NCBI RefSeq assembly: GCF_005884405.1
Contig: NZ_VCAO01000001.1
Span: 428,304-492,303, forward strand
DNA from: Qipengyuania marisflavi
Lineage (GTDB): Bacteria > Pseudomonadota > Alphaproteobacteria > Sphingomonadales > Sphingomonadaceae
Reading direction: 5' to 3'
DNA length: 64,000 nt
In this document: in pieces, positions 34,491 through 44,006 of the stretch
How positions within the stretch are numbered: position 1 is the stretch's first letter
How the letters are laid out: each line of letters opens with the position of its first letter
Program-made: the position numbers and the translations under genes
Notes under the pieces: model-generated
Told to the model about the DNA's origin: nothing
The model's input: only the letters and a program-made list of their open reading frames with translations
Databases searched by the model: none

Positions 34491-37400
34491 TTAAGCGACC
34501 AGTCGCAGATTGGGCGCACCGCGCCGCGCCGATAATTCCACTCTGCCAAGCCCCGGCACACTTGCCAAGCGCTCCGCCATGTCGCCGTCCAGCGTATAGC
34601 CGCCAGTCAGGCGCAGCAGCGGCGGCACATCGGCGCCGGTCATCAGCGTCGCCAGCACCTCGTCCTTGCCATTGCCGCCTGCGCCCAATTCCAGCTTAAG
34701 CGCCTCGAACGCCGCCACATCGGTAACGTCGAGTGTCAGCTGCATCGGCATCGATCCGCGCACTTCGCTGAGCGGAACTGCGCCGCGCACAGTGATGCGC
34801 GGCGGTTCATCGGGGCTGGGGCTGTCGAGTTCTACCGAAAGCTTCACACAGGTCTGCTCGTCCGCCCATTTCAGGAAGCTGTCGACCATGCCCTCTTCAA
34901 AACAGGCGGCGCTGAACTGGCCCGAACTGTCGGAGAAATCGACCCGCACGAACGGCTTGTTGCGCCGGGTCATGCCCTTCTTAGCGCCTTCCACCATCGC
35001 CGCCATCACTGCGCCCGACCGCCCGCCGGATGGCGCACCGCTGGTCATCAACGAGGCATAGCTGCGCGCACCCTGTGCCGAGGCGATCTGGCGGAATGCC
35101 TCGACCGGGTGGGCGGAGAAATAGAAGCCGAAGCATTCCTTCTCGTTCGCCATCTGATCAGCGCGGGACCACGGCTCCACCTGTTTAAGCCGCAGGGTTT
35201 CCCCCTGCGTGTCCTCGCCGCCAAACAGCCCGTGCTGCCCGCTCGACCGCTCGCGTTCAGCAGCGTCGGCCACGGCCAGCAGCATATCGGCATTGCCGAA
35301 CACCTTGGCCCGGTCCGGTTCAAGATCATCAAGCGCACCGGCACTGGCAAGCGCTTCCAGCTGGCGCGAGTTCATCGCGCCCTTGGGCAGCCGTTCAAAC
35401 AAATCTTGCAGACTGTCGAACGGGCCGGAGGCCTCGCGCTCGGCGACAATCGCCTCCATCGCCTTCTCACCAACATTGCGGATGCCTGCCAGCGCATAGC
35501 GCACGCCGTATCCTTCGTCGGTCTGTTCGACAGTGAATTCTGCTTCGGAATGATTGATCGACGGGGCCAGCACAGCCACTTCGCTGCGCCGTGCGTCATC
35601 GACAAACACCGCCAGCTTTTCCGACTGGTGCATATCGAAGCACATTGATGCGGCGAAGAATTCCTCGGGATAATGCGCCTTCAGCCACGCGGTCTGATAC
35701 GCCAGCAACGCATAGGCCGCAGCGTGCGATTTGTTGAAGCCATAGCCGGCGAATTTGTCGATCAAATCGAACAGCTCATTGGCTTTTGCCGGTTCGATCC
35801 CGCTGACCTTGCCGCAGCCATCGACAAACCGCAGACGCTGGGAATCCATTTCGGCCTGAACCTTCTTGCCCATCGCACGGCGCAGCAAATCGGCATCGCC
35901 CAGCGAGTATCCGGCCAGGATCTGCGCGGCCTGCATGACCTGTTCCTGATAGACAAAGATGCCGTAGGTTTCGGCGAGAATGCCCTCAAGCTTGGGGTGC
36001 GGATATTCGATCGGCACCTCGCCCGCCTTGCGTTTGCCGAACAGCGGGATGTTGTCCATCGGGCCGGGGCGATAGAGCGAAACGAGCGCGATAATGTCGC
36101 CGAAATTGGTGGGCTTCACTGCCGTCAGCGTGCGGCGCATCCCTTCGGATTCCAGCTGGAACACACCAACCGTATTGCCCGCCTTCATCAGTTCATAAAC
36201 GCGCGGATCGTCCAGTTCGAGACCCGCCAGATCAATGGTCACGCCGCGCTTTTCCAGCAGATCGACCGCTTTCTTGAGCACTGACAGGGTTTTCAGCCCA
36301 AGGAAGTCAAACTTTACCAGCCCGCTGCTTTCGACATGCTTCATGTCGTATTGCGTCACCGGCATATCCGAACGCGGATCGCGGTATAGCGGCACCAGCT
36401 GCGCCAGCGGCCGGTCGCCAATCACCACGCCCGCCGCATGGGTGGACGAATTGCGCGGGAAACCCTCCAGCTGCATCGCCAGATCGACCAGTCGTTTCAC
36501 CTGATCATCATTGTCATATTCGCGGCGGAATTCGGCCGCTCCATTGAGCGAGCGCGGCAGGGTCCACGGATCGGTTGGATGGTTCGGGATCATCTTGCAG
36601 ATGCGGTCAACATGGCCGTAGCTCATTTGCAGGATGCGCCCGGTATCGCGCAACACCGCACGGGCCTTCAGCTTGCCGAAGGTGATGATCTGCGCGACGT
36701 GGTCGTGGCCATATTTCGCCTGCACATAACGGATCACTTCGCCGCGGCGGGTTTCGCAGAAGTCGATGTCGAAGTCAGGCATCGACACGCGTTCCGGGTT
36801 GAGGAAGCGTTCAAACAGCAGCCCCAGCCGCAGTGGGTCGAGATCGGTAATCGTCAGCGCCCAGGCGACCACTGAACCAGCGCCCGAACCGCGCCCCGGA
36901 CCTACCGGGATGTCGTGATCCTTGGCCCATTTGATGAAGTCTGCAACGATCAGGAAGTAGCCGGGGAAACCCATCTGGTTGATGATGCCGACTTCAAAAT
37001 CCAGCCGGTCGAAATAGGCCTGGCGCTCATCCTCGCCCAATTCGCCATAAGGCGCCAGCCGGGCCTCAAGACCCTTGCGCGCATCCGCCGCCAGCATCCG
37101 CGCTTCGCCCTCGATATCGCCTGCCAGACTGGGCAGGATCGGCTTGCGATAGGGCGGCGCAAAGGCGCAGCGCTGGGCGATGACCAGCGAATTCTCCACC
37201 GCTTCGGGCAGGTCGGCAAAGCCCTCTTCCATCATATGTGCGGTTTTGACGAAGCTTTCCGGATTGGAGCGCGCCCGGTCCTCGGCATCAACATGGGTCG
37301 AACCGGCAATGCACAGCATCGCATCATGCGCCTTGTGCATATGCGGTTCGGCGTAATTGGCAGGGTTGGTCGCCACCAGCGGCAAATCGCGGGCATAGGC

Positions 37401-37964
37401 AAGGTCGACCAGCGCCGCCTCCGCCGCTTCCTCCACCGGATCGCCGCGTCGTGACAACTCGATGTACAGTCTGCCGGGAAAAAGTGCCTCGATCCGGGTC
37501 AGCAGCGCCTCGGCATGATCGCGTTGCCCCTCTGCCAGCAACCGCGTCACCCCGCCCTCGCTCGCGCCGGTCAGCGCAATCAGCCCGTCGGTATGACCTT
37601 CCAGATCATCCAGCGTGACATGCGGCTCCAGTTCAAGCGGGCGGCCCAGATGCGCCTTGCTGACCAGATGGCACAAATTATCGTAGCCTGCCTCGTCCTG
37701 CGCATAGAGCGGCAAATAATCGACATGGCGGCCCTCATGCTCGCGCACGACGCCCAGCAATGTCCCGATGATCGGCTGGATACCCTCGGCCATACAGGCA
37801 TTGGCGAACATCACCGCGCCGTACAGCCCGTTGCGGTCACAAATGGCGATAGCGGGGAAGCCGCGTTCCTTCGCCAGCTTGGCCATCGCCTTGGGCTCAA
37901 TCGCGCCCTCCAGCATGGAATAGGCGGACAGCACGCGCAGCGGGACGAAGGGCTTGTAAGGCAT
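34491..37964 (-). CDS. dnaE: DNA polymerase III subunit alpha
   Basis: A 1157-residue C-family replicative polymerase. The N-terminal PHP domain starts at VPLRVLSAYSMLEGAI. The catalytic palm has GPGRGSGAGSVVAWAL and PDFDIDFCE (near residue 395-401), and a second aspartate in ITFGKLKARAVLRDTGR. The fingers (YQTAWLKAHYPEEF), the helix-hairpin-helix region and the C-terminal OB domain (GAKKGMTRRNKPFVRVDFSD) follow. The length and start fit DnaE1 rather than the mutagenic DnaE2. Start ATG 37964. The upstream gap (78 bases) holds a 16-base palindrome at 38018-38033. Confidence 0.96.
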   Translation of the reverse strand: MPYKPFVPLRVLSAYSMLEGAIEPKAMAKLAKERGFPAIAICDRNGLYGAVMFANACMAEGIQPIIGTLLGVVREHEGRHVDYLPLYAQDEAGYDNLCHLVSKAHLGRPLELEPHVTLDDLEGHTDGLIALTGASEGGVTRLLAEGQRDHAEALLTRIEALFPGRLYIELSRRGDPVEEAAEAALVDLAYARDLPLVATNPANYAEPHMHKAHDAMLCIAGSTHVDAEDRARSNPESFVKTAHMMEEGFADLPEAVENSLVIAQRCAFAPPYRKPILPSLAGDIEGEARMLAADARKGLEARLAPYGELGEDERQAYFDRLDFEVGIINQMGFPGYFLIVADFIKWAKDHDIPVGPGRGSGAGSVVAWALTITDLDPLRLGLLFERFLNPERVSMPDFDIDFCETRRGEVIRYVQAKYGHDHVAQIITFGKLKARAVLRDTGRILQMSYGHVDRICKMIPNHPTDPWTLPRSLNGAAEFRREYDNDDQVKRLVDLAMQLEGFPRNSSTHAAGVVIGDRPLAQLVPLYRDPRSDMPVTQYDMKHVESSGLVKFDFLGLKTLSVLKKAVDLLEKRGVTIDLAGLELDDPRVYELMKAGNTVGVFQLESEGMRRTLTAVKPTNFGDIIALVSLYRPGPMDNIPLFGKRKAGEVPIEYPHPKLEGILAETYGIFVYQEQVMQAAQILAGYSLGDADLLRRAMGKKVQAEMDSQRLRFVDGCGKVSGIEPAKANELFDLIDKFAGYGFNKSHAAAYALLAYQTAWLKAHYPEEFFAASMCFDMHQSEKLAVFVDDARRSEVAVLAPSINHSEAEFTVEQTDEGYGVRYALAGIRNVGEKAMEAIVAEREASGPFDSLQDLFERLPKGAMNSRQLEALASAGALDDLEPDRAKVFGNADMLLAVADAAERERSSGQHGLFGGEDTQGETLRLKQVEPWSRADQMANEKECFGFYFSAHPVEAFRQIASAQGARSYASLMTSGAPSGGRSGAVMAAMVEGAKKGMTRRNKPFVRVDFSDSSGQFSAACFEEGMVDSFLKWADEQTCVKLSVELDSPSPDEPPRITVRGAVPLSEVRGSMPMQLTLDVTDVAAFEALKLELGAGGNGKDEVLATLMTGADVPPLLRLTGGYTLDGDMAERLASVPGLGRVELSARRGAPNLRLVA

Positions 37965-38017
37965 TCGCTTACATTAGGACGAGTGGCGCGATTCGATAGA
38001 GCCAGACGTGGTGATTT

Positions 38018-38033
38018 TGTCCACTTGTGGACA
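38018..38033. promoter_or_regulatory. Perfect palindrome upstream of dnaE
   Basis: TGTCCAC (38018-38024) and GTGGACA (38027-38033) are perfect 7-base inverted arms around TT. It lies between gpx (stop at 38043) and dnaE (start at 37964), 53 bases upstream of the dnaE start, a usual operator distance. Both halves resemble the degenerate DnaA-box core (TTGTCCAC / CTGTCCACA). It may be an operator of dnaE or the base of a short hairpin. Confidence 0.4.
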
Positions 38034-38042
38034 GCTCCGCAT

Positions 38043-38522
38043 TTACAGCAGCTTTTTAATATCCTTGGCGATCCCTGCAGGCGCATCGGCGGGGCCGTAA
38101 CGCTTCACCACATTGCCTTCGCGGTCGATCAGGAATTTGGTGAAGTTCCACTTGATGGTTTTCGACCCCATCAGGCCGGGCGCTTCTGCCTTCATCCAGT
38201 CATACAGCGGGCTGGCATCGCCGCCATTGACGTCCACCTTCTGCATCAGCGGGAAGGTCACGCCGAAATTGACCTTGCAGAACTGGTCGATCTCGTCCGC
38301 ATCGCCGGGTTCCTGCGCACCGAACTGGTTGCAGGGGAAGCCGATCACTTCAAAACCATCGTCGCCAAAATCCTGATAGAGCTTTTCCAGCCCTTCGTAC
38401 TGCGGGGTAAAGCCGCACTTGCTGGCGGTGTTGACCACCAACAGCACCTTGCCCAGCTTGTCGCTCAGATCCAGTTCCTCGCCGCGATTGGTCTTGGCGG
38501 TGAAATCGGCAATGGTGGTCAT
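38043..38522 (-). CDS. Glutathione peroxidase family protein
   Basis: A 159-residue thiol peroxidase of the glutathione peroxidase family, cysteine type. The active-site Cys36 is in NTASKCGFTPQY; the glutamine and tryptophan of the catalytic set are in FPCNQFG and KWNFTKFL. A second cysteine (FPCNQF) could resolve via thioredoxin. It reduces peroxides in the cytoplasm. The start ATG 38522 overlaps the stop of the secreted-protein gene as ATGA. The frame upstream to 38687 is shadow. Confidence 0.94.
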   Translation of the reverse strand: MTTIADFTAKTNRGEELDLSDKLGKVLLVVNTASKCGFTPQYEGLEKLYQDFGDDGFEVIGFPCNQFGAQEPGDADEIDQFCKVNFGVTFPLMQKVDVNGGDASPLYDWMKAEAPGLMGSKTIKWNFTKFLIDREGNVVKRYGPADAPAGIAKDIKKLL

Positions 38523-39058
38523 GGCGCGGTGCTTCCCTTGGGACGATAAATGAGGTCGAAGCTGGTTTGCCAGCTGAGCCCGTGATCGGTCGAGGCCTCG
38601 CCATGCTGGCGGACCGAGCCATCGTCCTGCAACGTATAACTCATCCGCACAAGCGCATCCTGCCCCGGCCCGTTCACATTGTCCCAATAGCCGGTCAACA
38701 CCATGCGGCCCGCGCCGGTTGGCCCGCCGACAAATTCAACCCGCCCCGGCGCGCTGCCGATCCAGGTCTGGTGCCAGCGGCCCGTATCCGGGTCCAGACT
38801 GTTCAGGCTGCCCCCGCCCGTCCCCTTCAGCGGCATCCAGTTTTCGCGCACCGCACAGCCATTATACAGCCGTTCGATGCGGCTTGCGGCCACTGGCGTG
38901 TCGCCGCTGGCAGGATAGACATCCCACTCACCAACCCAGAAATCGAACGCTGCATGGGCCGCGCTGTCGCATTGCGGCGGGCGCGGCGGCGGTGCGGCTG
39001 CTTGTGCCGCAGCAGTGGCGGACTGGGCAAGCATAAGGGCGATGGCGGCGTAAAGCAT
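38519..39058 (-). CDS. Secreted protein of unknown function, DUF1579-like
   Basis: A 179-residue protein with a signal peptide (MLYAAIALMLAQSATAAAQA) and a Pro-rich start to the mature part. The body has FDFWVGEWDVYP, RIERLYNGCAVRENWM, SLNSLDPDTGRWHQTWIG and VLTGYWDN, which resemble the DUF1579-like family of lipocalin-shaped proteins. It is likely periplasmic. It is coupled to the glutathione peroxidase gene by ATGA. No function is known. A 9-base-arm inverted repeat lies about 46 bases upstream. Confidence 0.75.
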   Translation of the reverse strand: MLYAAIALMLAQSATAAAQAAAPPPRPPQCDSAAHAAFDFWVGEWDVYPASGDTPVAASRIERLYNGCAVRENWMPLKGTGGGSLNSLDPDTGRWHQTWIGSAPGRVEFVGGPTGAGRMVLTGYWDNVNGPGQDALVRMSYTLQDDGSVRQHGEASTDHGLSWQTSFDLIYRPKGSTAP

Positions 39059-39103
39059 GGTGCAGACTTCCCTGATACGAATGACGCTGGCAGATCATGG
39101 GAG

Positions 39104-39126
39104 CGGTCGAAAACCGCTTTCGACCG
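39104..39126. promoter_or_regulatory. Perfect inverted repeat between lolD and the secreted-protein gene
   Basis: CGGTCGAAA (39104-39112) and TTTCGACCG (39118-39126) are perfect 9-base arms with a 5-base loop, ACCGC. It lies 46 bases upstream of the leftward gene at 39058 and downstream of lolD (stop 39166). With no T-tract in either direction, it is either an operator of the downstream pair or an mRNA stem ending the lolCD transcript. Confidence 0.45.
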
Positions 39127-39165
39127 GATGCGCAGTCAATCCTGCGAACGGGCCTTACCGCAGAG

Positions 39166-39843
39166 TTATTCGAACAGCCCTTCATGCAGGCGGACCACAC
39201 GGTCCATCTTGGCTGCCAACCGCTCGTTATGCGTCGCGATCAGCGCTGCGCTGCCTTCGCCGCGCACCAGTTCGAGGAATTGCGCCAGCACCTTATCAGC
39301 GGTGGCTTCGTCCAGATTCCCGGTTGGCTCGTCGGCCAGCACCAGTGCAGGCCGGTTAGCTAGCCCGCGCGCAACCGCGACACGTTGCTGTTCGCCCCCT
39401 GACAACTGGCTGGGCCGGTGGGTCATGCGGTGCCCCAGCCCCAGCGCGGTGAGCAGCAGTTCGGCGCGTTCTCGCGCTTCTTCACGCGGCTTGCCAGCAA
39501 CCAATTGCGGCAGCACGACGTTTTCGCGCGCGTCAAAATCCGGCAGCAAATGGTGGAATTGATAGACAAAGCCCAGATGATCGCGGCGCAGCGTGGTCCG
39601 CGCGCGGGCGTTGCTTTTCTCCGCCGCGTGCCCGGCAATCACGATCTCGCCGCCAAAGCCGCCTTCCAGCAGGCCGACCGCTTGCAGCAAAGTCGATTTG
39701 CCGGAGCCCGAGGGGCCGAGCAGCGCCACAATCTCGCCCGGCTGCACCGCCAGATCGACCCCGCGCAGCACGTCGATGCGCTCTCCGCCCTGTTCAAAGC
39801 TGCGGGTCAGGCCGCGCAATTCGACCACCGGGACATTACTCAT
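39166..39843 (-). CDS. lolD: Lipoprotein-releasing ABC transporter ATP-binding protein
   Basis: A 225-residue ABC ATPase of the LolD/MacB group. Walker A is GPSGSGKST at 43-51, the signature is LSGGEQQR, Walker B is ALVLADEPT, and the H-loop is IATHNERLA. It powers release of lipoproteins from the inner membrane to LolA. The start is ATG 39843, overlapping the LolC/E stop by 8 bases; the frame upstream to 39933 is shadow. Its partner is the permease directly upstream. Confidence 0.94.
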   Translation of the reverse strand: MSNVPVVELRGLTRSFEQGGERIDVLRGVDLAVQPGEIVALLGPSGSGKSTLLQAVGLLEGGFGGEIVIAGHAAEKSNARARTTLRRDHLGFVYQFHHLLPDFDARENVVLPQLVAGKPREEARERAELLLTALGLGHRMTHRPSQLSGGEQQRVAVARGLANRPALVLADEPTGNLDEATADKVLAQFLELVRGEGSAALIATHNERLAAKMDRVVRLHEGLFE

Positions 39844-41077
39844 AACGCAGCACCTGCACAGGATCGGTGCCCGACGCCTTGAGCGCGGGGTACAGCGTGG
39901 CCAGGAAGCTAAGCACCAGCGCCAGACCAGCAATCATCGCCACTTCGACCGGATCGGTCTTGGACGGCAGCGTGGTCAGGAACCGCACGCTGGGGTCCCA
40001 CAGCTCCTGCCCGGTTACAGCGCCGATCACTTCCACAATGCCTTCGCGGAAATACAGTACCACGAAGCCGAGGATCAATCCGGCGACAGTTCCAATTGCC
40101 CCGACGGTGAAGCCGGTGGTGACAAATATCTTAAGCAGGCTCTGCCGCGTCGCCCCCATCGTGCGCATGATCGCGATATCGCGGGTTTTGGCGCGGACCA
40201 GCATGACCAGACTCGACAGGATATTAAAGGCCGCAACCAAAACCATGAAACTCAAGGCAAAGGCCATTGCCACCCGTTCAACCTGCAAGGCTTCGAACAG
40301 GGTGGAATTGATGGTCTTCCAATCGGACACCACCGCCCGGCCCGCCACCGCGCGCTGCACCGGTTCGAGGATCTCGCCAACCTTATCGGGATCCTCCACC
40401 TTGACCTCGATCATGCCGATAGTCTCGCCGATCAGCAGCAGCGTTTGCGCATCCTGCATCGGCATGACCACAAACGCGCCGTCGTAATCGTACACGCCCA
40501 CTTCAAAGATCGCAGCGACTTCATAGCCGACCTGCCGGGGCACAGTGCCAAAGGGCGTGCTGCGGCCCTGCGGATTGATGATCGTGATCGTATCGCCGAC
40601 CCGCGCGCCGATATTCTCGGCCAGCCGGACCCCAATGGCGACCTTGCTGGCGCCTGCCTTAAGCTCGGAGATATTGCCGCTGACCACCTTGGTGCCCAGA
40701 TCGGCGATGTCCTGCATGGTATTGCCCCGCAGCAGGATCGCTTCCACCCGGCCATTGAAGGTCGTCAGCAGCGGCTGTTCGATCAGCGGCGATGCTTCGA
40801 CCACGCCGGGTGTCTTGCGCACTTCCTGAAGGACATCCTCCCAATCATCCATCCGCCCGCCATAGGCCTGGACGATGGCATGGCCGTTGAGGCCGACAAT
40901 CTTGTCGAGCAATTCGGCGCGGAAGCCGTTCATCACGCTCATCACGATCACCAGCATCGCCACGCTGAGCATCACGACCGTGATCGAAATGCCCGCGACC
41001 AGCGCGATAAAAGCCTCGCTCCGGCCCGGAAGCAGGTAGCGTTTGGTAATCGTCCATTCGAAGGGGGAGAGGATCAA
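39836..41077 (-). CDS. lolC: Lipoprotein-releasing ABC transporter permease (LolC/LolE)
   Basis: A 413-residue inner-membrane permease with four TM helices: one near the N-terminus ([23 protein letters not shown]) and three in the C-terminal third, with a large periplasmic (MacB_PCD-like) domain between. Landmarks are [43 protein letters not shown] and the C-terminal [18 protein letters not shown]. As in most alphaproteobacteria there is only one permease gene, expected to act as a LolF-like homodimer. The start is a TTG at 41077, supported by the family N-terminus, which begins ILSPFEW; no ATG fits. Confidence 0.92.
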   Translation of the reverse strand: MILSPFEWTITKRYLLPGRSEAFIALVAGISITVVMLSVAMLVIVMSVMNGFRAELLDKIVGLNGHAIVQAYGGRMDDWEDVLQEVRKTPGVVEASPLIEQPLLTTFNGRVEAILLRGNTMQDIADLGTKVVSGNISELKAGASKVAIGVRLAENIGARVGDTITIINPQGRSTPFGTVPRQVGYEVAAIFEVGVYDYDGAFVVMPMQDAQTLLLIGETIGMIEVKVEDPDKVGEILEPVQRAVAGRAVVSDWKTINSTLFEALQVERVAMAFALSFMVLVAAFNILSSLVMLVRAKTRDIAIMRTMGATRQSLLKIFVTTGFTVGAIGTVAGLILGFVVLYFREGIVEVIGAVTGQELWDPSVRFLTTLPSKTDPVEVAMIAGLALVLSFLATLYPALKASGTDPVQVLRYE

Positions 41078-41262
41078 GACGGCTCGATTGCTATGGTTTT
41101 ACAGGAAGCTTGCGCCAGCGTTTAGGCACGGCGGCGGCGGCGCGCAACGGCTATCCGCCAGCAACCCACCGCAAGGTTACCGCACCAGCCTTGTAATAGT
41201 GCTGTAACATCGCCATTGGGCTGGGCATCTTCAGGGTACCAAAAGCGGGCGCGCGCAGCGGC

Positions 41263-42735
41263 ATGAACCTAACTCACCCCTTTCACGATGCGGATGGCGA
41301 CAGCCTGCGCGAAGAATGCGGCGTTTTCGGCGCGATCAACGCAACCGATGCCTCCGCCGCAACCGCGCTGGGGCTGCACGCCTTGCAGCACCGCGGTCAG
41401 GAAGCGGTGGGCATTATCAGCTTTGACGGGGCAGAATTTTACGCCCGGCGCGGGCTGGGCCATGTTGCCGAGAACTTCTCATCCTCTGACGCTATTGCCG
41501 AATTGCCGGGCTTCATGGCTGCGGGCCATGTGCGCTATTCGACAACCGGCGGCGCGGGCTTGCGCAATGTCCAGCCGCTCTATGCCGAACTGGCCAGCGG
41601 CGGGTTTGCGGTGGCCCACAATGGCAATATCTCGAACGCCGGATCGCTCCGGTCCGAACTGGTCCAGCGCGGCTCGATATTCCAGTCCACCAGCGACACC
41701 GAAGTTATCATTCACCTCGTCGCCACCAGCCGCTATCCCACGATTGTGGACCGGCTGGTCGATGCGCTGCGGATGCTCGAAGGCGCTTATGCGCTGGTCG
41801 TGATGACGCCAGAGGGCATGATCGCCTGCCGCGACCCGCTGGGTATCCGCCCGCTGCAAATGGGCCGCATCGGCGACGCCATCCTGTTCGCTTCGGAAAC
41901 CGTCGCCTTCGACGTGATCGGTGCCGAATTCGTCCGCCAGGTCGAACCGGGCGAATTGGTGCGGGTGGATTTCGACGGCAATGTCGAAAGCCTGCATCCC
42001 TTCGGCAAGCACAGCCCGCGCCCGTGCATTTTTGAGCATGTCTATTTCAGCCGCCCCGATTCGGTCTTTGACGGCCGCAGCGTTTACGAGGCTCGCAAAG
42101 CCATTGGCGAGCAACTGGCGCGCGAGGCTCCGGTGGATGCCGATCTGGTGGTGCCGGTGCCGGACAGCGGCGTTCCGGCGGCTATCGGTTATGCTCAGGC
42201 ATCGGGCATTCCGTTCGAGCTTGGCATCATCCGTTCGCACTATGTCGGGCGCACCTTTATCCAGCCTTCGGACGGCGCGCGCCATGCGGGCGTCAAGCGC
42301 AAGCACAACGCCAACCGCGCGCTGGTCGAAGGCAAGAAAATCGTCTTGATCGATGACAGCATCGTGCGCGGCACCACCTCGTTGCAAATTGTCGAAATGA
42401 TGCGCGATGCGGGCGCGACCGAGGTGCATTTCCGCGTCGCCAGCCCGCCCACTGCGCACAGCTGCTATTACGGGGTCGACACACCCGAACGCTCCAAACT
42501 GCTCGCCGCACGGATGGAGCTTGAGCCGATGCGCCAGTTTATCCGCGCCGACAGTCTGGCGTTTGTATCCATCGACGGCCTCTATCGCGCCGTGGGTGAA
42601 GGCCCGCGCGAGGGCAGCTGCCCGCAGTTTTGCGATGCCTGCTTCACCGGCGATTATCCCACCTCGCTCACTGATCTGGCGCGGCGTGACGAACGCCAGC
42701 AGCAGCTCGCATTTCCGGCAGCGAAGGCCAGCTGA
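41263..42735 (+). CDS. purF: Amidophosphoribosyltransferase
   Basis: A 490-residue class II glutamine amidotransferase for the first step of purine synthesis (PRPP plus glutamine to phosphoribosylamine). The nucleophile Cys19 in REECGVFG follows an 18-residue propeptide that should be removed. The C-terminal phosphoribosyltransferase domain has the PRPP loop VLIDDSIVRGTTS. Cysteines for an Fe-S cluster of the Bacillus type are suggested by HSCYYGV and CPQFCDACF near the end. Start ATG 41263. It overlaps the SDR gene by one base. The 185-base gap upstream is shared with the divergent lolC; no clear regulator site is seen. Confidence 0.96.
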   Translation: MNLTHPFHDADGDSLREECGVFGAINATDASAATALGLHALQHRGQEAVGIISFDGAEFYARRGLGHVAENFSSSDAIAELPGFMAAGHVRYSTTGGAGLRNVQPLYAELASGGFAVAHNGNISNAGSLRSELVQRGSIFQSTSDTEVIIHLVATSRYPTIVDRLVDALRMLEGAYALVVMTPEGMIACRDPLGIRPLQMGRIGDAILFASETVAFDVIGAEFVRQVEPGELVRVDFDGNVESLHPFGKHSPRPCIFEHVYFSRPDSVFDGRSVYEARKAIGEQLAREAPVDADLVVPVPDSGVPAAIGYAQASGIPFELGIIRSHYVGRTFIQPSDGARHAGVKRKHNANRALVEGKKIVLIDDSIVRGTTSLQIVEMMRDAGATEVHFRVASPPTAHSCYYGVDTPERSKLLAARMELEPMRQFIRADSLAFVSIDGLYRAVGEGPREGSCPQFCDACFTGDYPTSLTDLARRDERQQQLAFPAAKAS

Positions 42736-43445
42736 TGGCGAAGCGGCTGGATGGAAAGCTTGCCCTGATCACCGGGGCGAGCAAGGGGATCGGCGCAGCC
42801 ACTGCCGTGGCACTGGCGGCAGAGGGCGCGCATGTCGTGCTGACGGGCCGCGATGTCCGAGCTTTGGAGGCGGTTGAAGACAGGATCCATGCGGCAGGCG
42901 GCAGTTCCACAATCGCCCCCATAGATCTGGCTGAAAGCGACGGTATCGCGCGCCTTTCCGCAGCCATTTCAGGACGCTGGGATAAGTTGGATATTCTTGT
43001 AATATCCGCAGCTTACCTGCCAACCCTTACATCGGTTACCCAGATTGATGCCAAGCAATTCGGGCAAGCGGTTACGATCAATCTGCTGGCAACGCAGGCA
43101 CTGCTTGCGGCGTTCGATCCGCTGCTCAAACGCGCCGATGCCGCGCGGGTGGTTGGCCTGACCAGCAGCGTCGGCGCGGCCCCGCGCGCCTATTGGGCGG
43201 CCTATGGCGCGACCAAGGCGGCGTTCGACAATCTGCTCGAAAGCTACTCGCAGGAGGTCGAGAAGATTTCCAAGGTCCGTGTGGCTCTGATCGATCCGGG
43301 CAAAACCCGCACCGCCATGCGCGCCAAAGCCTATCCGGGCGAAGACCCGCAAACGGTCAAGCCGCCGCAGGATGTGGCAGATATGCTCATAAAGCTGCTT
43401 GTTAATGATTATTCGTCATTCCACCGAGGGCGCGTAGAAGGTTGA
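42735..43445 (+). CDS. SDR family NAD(P)-dependent oxidoreductase
   Basis: A 236-residue classical short-chain dehydrogenase. The cofactor loop is TGASKGIG at 14-21. The usual NNAG is replaced by ISAAY. The catalytic residues are in LTSSVG (Ser) and YWAAYGATKAA (Tyr-x3-Lys). IDPGKTRTAMRA follows. Its ATG overlaps the purF stop (TGATG), so it is translationally coupled to purF. This family often sits next to purF in sphingomonads, but the substrate is unknown. Confidence 0.9.
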   Translation: MAKRLDGKLALITGASKGIGAATAVALAAEGAHVVLTGRDVRALEAVEDRIHAAGGSSTIAPIDLAESDGIARLSAAISGRWDKLDILVISAAYLPTLTSVTQIDAKQFGQAVTINLLATQALLAAFDPLLKRADAARVVGLTSSVGAAPRAYWAAYGATKAAFDNLLESYSQEVEKISKVRVALIDPGKTRTAMRAKAYPGEDPQTVKPPQDVADMLIKLLVNDYSSFHRGRVEG

Positions 43446-43548
43446 ATTAACCAACGCCGCAAAGGTTTTGGCAACCTCGCTGGCCCAGATTCCTCCCTTA
43501 GGCACCCGCGCCCGATGCGGGGCCATATTCAGGCAGGAAGACATCGCC

Positions 43549-43896
43549 ATGAACTATCAAACCCAGGACAGCTATACGCTCGCCGCGCAGGAAGATCGTT
43601 GTTCGCCGCGCACCAAGCTGACCATTCCGGGCCAGCTGCGCGCCTCGGGTGGCCGCGCGTTTCAGACTGTGGTTCACGATCTGTCGATTTCGGGCTTTTC
43701 CGCCGCGGCGATCAACCGGATGCATGATGGTCAGCTATGCTGGCTAACACTGCCCGGCCTCGAATCGCTTCAGGGCCAGGTTGTCTGGTGGGAAAACTGC
43801 ATGGTCGGCTGCGCCTTTAGCGAGCTGCTCAGCCCGATCGTGCATGACAACATCCTCGCCCGCTACAGCGGCGAAGGTGCTTATCGCCCTTACTAA
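43549..43896 (+). CDS. PilZ domain protein
   Basis: A 115-residue single-domain PilZ protein. Both c-di-GMP-binding motifs are present: RxxxR (Arg17 and Arg21 in EDRCSPRTK) and DxSxxG (Asp44, Ser46, Gly49 in HDLSISGF). It should therefore bind c-di-GMP and act as a cytoplasmic receptor, for example on motility or polysaccharide synthesis. The start is ATG 43549 with an AGGAAG site 8 bases upstream; the frame upstream is leader. A hairpin terminator follows at 43955. No partner gene is adjacent, and no link to the exopolysaccharide locus is shown. Confidence 0.88.
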   Translation: MNYQTQDSYTLAAQEDRCSPRTKLTIPGQLRASGGRAFQTVVHDLSISGFSAAAINRMHDGQLCWLTLPGLESLQGQVVWWENCMVGCAFSELLSPIVHDNILARYSGEGAYRPY

Positions 43897-43954
43897 GGTT
43901 TGACGGCGGCGCGTCGGGGCGCTGGCCTGAACCATGCGCTTCGCGTTCGTCGTC

Positions 43955-43996
43955 GGTGGCGGTGCGCCGCTTGCCGACCACCGCCACCACTTTTAT
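43955..43996 (+). terminator. Hairpin terminator after the PilZ gene
   Basis: GGTGGCGGT (43955-43963) and ACCGCCACC (43980-43988) form a perfect 9-base stem around a 16-base loop, followed by ACTTTTAT. It ends the rightward PilZ transcript, about 60 bases after its stop. Confidence 0.7.
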
Positions 43997-44006
43997 CCCT
44001 GAATAA

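Noticed and set aside
39593-41125. 510-codon open frame on the + strand, His/Asp/Gln-rich
   Set aside because: It is antisense to lolC/lolD; the composition is that of a complemented coding strand.
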